Assembly: GCA_004335635.1 (NCBI GenBank)
Contig: QAXH01006431.1
Location: 1 to 10,947 of the forward strand
Length of the DNA: 10,947 nucleotides
Reading direction: 5' to 3'
Source of the DNA: Chloromonas sp. AAM2
Lineage: Eukaryota; Chlorophyta; Chlorophyceae; Chlamydomonadales; Chlamydomonadaceae
Shown in pieces: positions 9,001-10,947 of the stretch. Position numbers and translations under genes: made by a program. How positions within the stretch are numbered: the first letter of the stretch is position 1; every line of letters begins with the position of its first letter. A model generated the notes under the pieces. The model saw only the letters and a list, made by a program, of their open reading frames with translations. It did not search any database and was not told where the DNA came from.

Positions 9001-10614
9001 AGTGTCCGGGTTACAGGCTGGGGACCGCGTGGAGTGCCGTTAGGAACTGCAATGATGGCCTGTAGCAGGAAAGTGGAGGATGCAGAAACAACTTCACAAA
9101 ACAAAAAGTACGCTTTGCGCACGAATCGGAGATGACGGAAGGTTTTTAGCTGTTGTCACCTGGCATCAAAAAAGATGTTTTTTGTATTTTATATTGGTGG
9201 GCATAGGTGGTAGGTGACAGGGAGGTGCAGGGCACACTTGTTTGCCCCATGCAGAGGGTGGGGGGTCGCGCAAGGAAGGATCTGAAAGGAGCATGGTGAT
9301 TATTGTCTCCAGCCATGTGGACTGGGAAGCTCTGTCTTTGCTTCTGTGATAGGCAACACAAACAGACCGGGTACCGTTTACACGTGCAGGCATCTCCAGC
9401 CTGTATATGCATCTGCAGCCTGTGCAAGCAGTTTACAGGTGCTCCCGCTTGCGATGCGCTCCAGGCATACCGGGACACAACTGTACAGACAGGAAGGATT
9501 GGTGGGCCAGGGCTTCCATTGCAGGGTGGACTCGTTGGTCATGCCCCCTGCCTGGTGTGTTGTTGTTGCAGATGAGGATGCGTACCATGCGTTTGCCCGG
9601 GCCGCCCATGAGCCCAGCAGCCGCGCGCATGCCTCACATGAGCGGTACACGCAGCGGCTGGACACGTTCAAGCGCACGCTGGACATGATCCACACGCACA
9701 ACTCAGACCCAACCAAGTGAGTGAGGGTCGCGGGCACAGCCAACATACCTGCATAGCACTGGAGGCGACTGCTCAGTGAGAATATGAAAGGCAAAGATGC
9801 AAGTTGCGCACCGGCGCACTTCAGGTAAAATGATGTAAAGAATGAGAAAACTGTGACTTGCCACCCTGCTTATGGCCTGCCCAGCACACCATTCTAACAT
9901 TATGTTGCTGGGGGCTTCTGCATTGTCATCTGCCAGTGTGTGTTACTGCTGTTCCTCCGCTGCGTGCCCTGAAATCCGTTGGTGCTCACGGCAACGGTCT
10001 GTTCATCTTCCCAGGGGCTTCCGCATGCGGTTGAACCAGTGGGCTGACTGGGAGGACGGGCAGTGGCGGGACCTCATGCTGCCCAACAGGGCGCGCAGAC
10101 AGGCCATGAAGGTGGGCAGACCTGGGAGGGCCGACTGGGCTGTCTACCGCACGCATGGCTGCATTATAGGGTTTACTTGCGTAGGCTGAGAAGGCCTTGC
10201 ACTGCAAGGGCTGGTGCATGAAAGCAGAACGTTACGAGGCAGTGTGCCCCGCGCCCAGGCCTTGAAGAACCTCCGCACCCTGCAGCCGTTGTGATACCCA
10301 CCTGCGCATACTGCAAGAAACACTGCTCCGTAAACGCTGTACATGCAGAGACAGGGCACACAACAGGCCATGCCAATAAAGCAGGTGCAAGCGCAATTCA
10401 TGTCAGCACTCTGACGAATGCAAAGACAACAGAGTGAGATGTCTGTGACCATCCGCCTGGCATGCTGCAGGCCCAAGGTATTGTCTCTCCCCGCAGCGCC
10501 CTGGGTGTGTTCCAGCCCCGGCTGTCCAGGGGCAAACTGCCCCGGGAGGTGGACTGGCGCGGCACGGGGGCGGATGCGGGTGTGAAGGACCAGGGCATGT
10601 GCGGCTCGTGCTTT
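6078..10614 (+). CDS. Papain-family (C1A) cysteine peptidase with 26/29-kDa-proteinase-type N-terminal domain, 5' part, 10 exons
   Basis: Secreted or vacuolar thiol endopeptidase precursor. Exons: 6078-6260, 6367-6422, 6987-7074, 7361-7450, 7746-7844, 8368-8446, 8761-8997, 9572-9716, 10015-10111 and 10471-10614; phases agree at all nine junctions, giving 406 residues so far. Residues 1-18 are a signal peptide (MQLLRLLLLAVASSAAAS). Residues about 55-215 resemble the N-terminal domain of insect 26/29-kDa proteinase and related proteins: VTVWYDRPGKRM, FLPDLSEWDYGG, QYSFYVSEDGTPIKF and GGHFDEYNYDF. Residues about 279-345 are an I29-like propeptide, keeping part of the ERFNIN pattern (R, F, I, N in QRLDTFKRTLDMIHTHN) and LNQWADW. 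The peptidase domain starts at LPREVDWR and reaches DQGMCGSCF, with oxyanion Gln 399 and catalytic Cys 405. The His and Asn of the active site lie beyond the window. The usual Trp after the Cys is Phe. Intron 3 uses a GC donor. ATG 6078 is chosen for its signal peptide; an in-frame ATG at 5838 is less likely. Exon 7 is the least certain: it holds a Gly/Lys-rich stretch that could be a missed intron. Confidence 0.9.
9164..9184. repeat. A6/T6 inverted repeat in peptidase intron 7
   Basis: CATC, A6, GATG, T6, G follow one another: CAAAAAA at 9167-9173 can pair with TTTTTTG at 9178-9184 over a GATG loop. It lies in an AT-rich patch (about 9165-9195) inside the 574-nt intron between exons 7 and 8. 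No coding role is visible and no function can be assigned. Confidence 0.5.
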
Positions 10615-10622
10615 GTGAGTGA

Positions 10623-10660
10623 TGATACGTGCTGTGGGCTGACTTATGATACGTGCTGTG
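10623..10660. repeat. Direct 14-bp duplication in peptidase intron 10
   Basis: TGATACGTGCTGTG occurs at 10623-10636 and again at 10647-10660, immediately after the exon 10 donor site. It is a short local duplication. Confidence 0.8.
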
Positions 10661-10802
10661 TGCCATAAGTAAGCCGTCCATCATGGGTCACTCGTCCATT
10701 ATTATGAGTTCGAGTTCGAACTCCAGGGTACTGTGCCGCTTGTGCTGTTGTTGCTGAGACCAGCCGGTCATGTGCTGTAAATCTGCCATGCATCCTCGTG
10801 TC

Positions 10803-10947
10803 TTACTCGTGTCGTGTGTTACTCGTGTCGGGTGTTACTCGTGTCGTGTGTTACTCGTGTCGTGTCTTACTCGGGTCGTGTCTTACTCGTGTCGTGTCTT
10901 ACTCGTGTCGTGTGTTACTCGTGTCGTGTGTTACTCGTGTCGTGTGT
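10803..10947. repeat. 16-bp minisatellite, 9 copies to the window edge
   Basis: Nine head-to-tail copies of a 16-bp unit, TTACTCGTGTCGTGTG, fill 10803-10946, and the array continues out of the window. Spacing is exact. The variants are G or C at the last position and single T-to-G changes in copies 2 and 5. It begins 189 bases after the exon 10 donor, so it most likely lies inside intron 10 of the peptidase gene. Confidence 0.95.

Noticed and set aside
9378..9794. A 138-codon minus-strand frame
   Set aside because: It is antisense to peptidase exon 8 and its flanking introns, with nothing recognisable in it.
10497..10500. Acceptor at 10496 for peptidase exon 10
   Set aside because: From exon 9 (phase 0) it gives the wrong frame. 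The acceptor ending at 10470 keeps the frame and leads straight into the papain motif.

Overview
This window looks like nuclear DNA from a green alga, most likely a chlorophyte of the Chlamydomonas/Volvox/Haematococcus type. Four things point there: genes cut into many short exons (47 to 240 nt) by introns of roughly 75 to 575 nt; a full gene for SF-assemblin, the protein of the striated fibres attached to flagellar basal bodies; a TGTAA-type poly(A) signal; and many minisatellites and TGCATG-rich introns. The species cannot be read from the sequence alone. Nothing prokaryotic is visible: no operons, no CRISPR array, no insertion sequence and no rRNA or tRNA gene.

Layout. (1) 1-2061, minus strand: the 5' part of an unrecognised gene for a secreted or membrane-anchored cysteine-containing protein. 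Four exons join in consistent phase, and the gene runs off the low-coordinate edge, where its next intron carries a 37-bp minisatellite. (2) 2062-2665: intergenic, with only a weak TATA-like stretch. (3) 2666-5137, minus strand: a complete seven-exon SF-assemblin gene (263 codons plus stop) with a roughly 500-nt 3' UTR. (4) 5138-6077: the shared upstream region of two divergent genes, holding a CTTGT microsatellite. (5) 6078-10614 and beyond, plus strand: the first ten exons of a papain-family (C1A) cysteine peptidase with a long N-terminal extension resembling the insect 26/29-kDa proteinase. The order is signal peptide, N-terminal beta-rich domain, I29-like propeptide, then the start of the peptidase domain up to the active-site cysteine. 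Its next intron contains a 16-bp minisatellite that reaches the end of the window.

The exon models were built by hand: protein-like reading frames were joined at GT/AG (once GC/AG) sites, requiring codon phase to agree across every junction. That agreement, 19 junctions in all, is the main evidence. The three genes show no obvious shared pathway; SF-assemblin and the peptidase share only an upstream region. No clearly novel system stands out. The most interesting points are the unrecognised secreted protein, the peptidase's CGSCF active-site motif, a GC-AG intron, and an in-frame alternative acceptor that would insert 39 codons.
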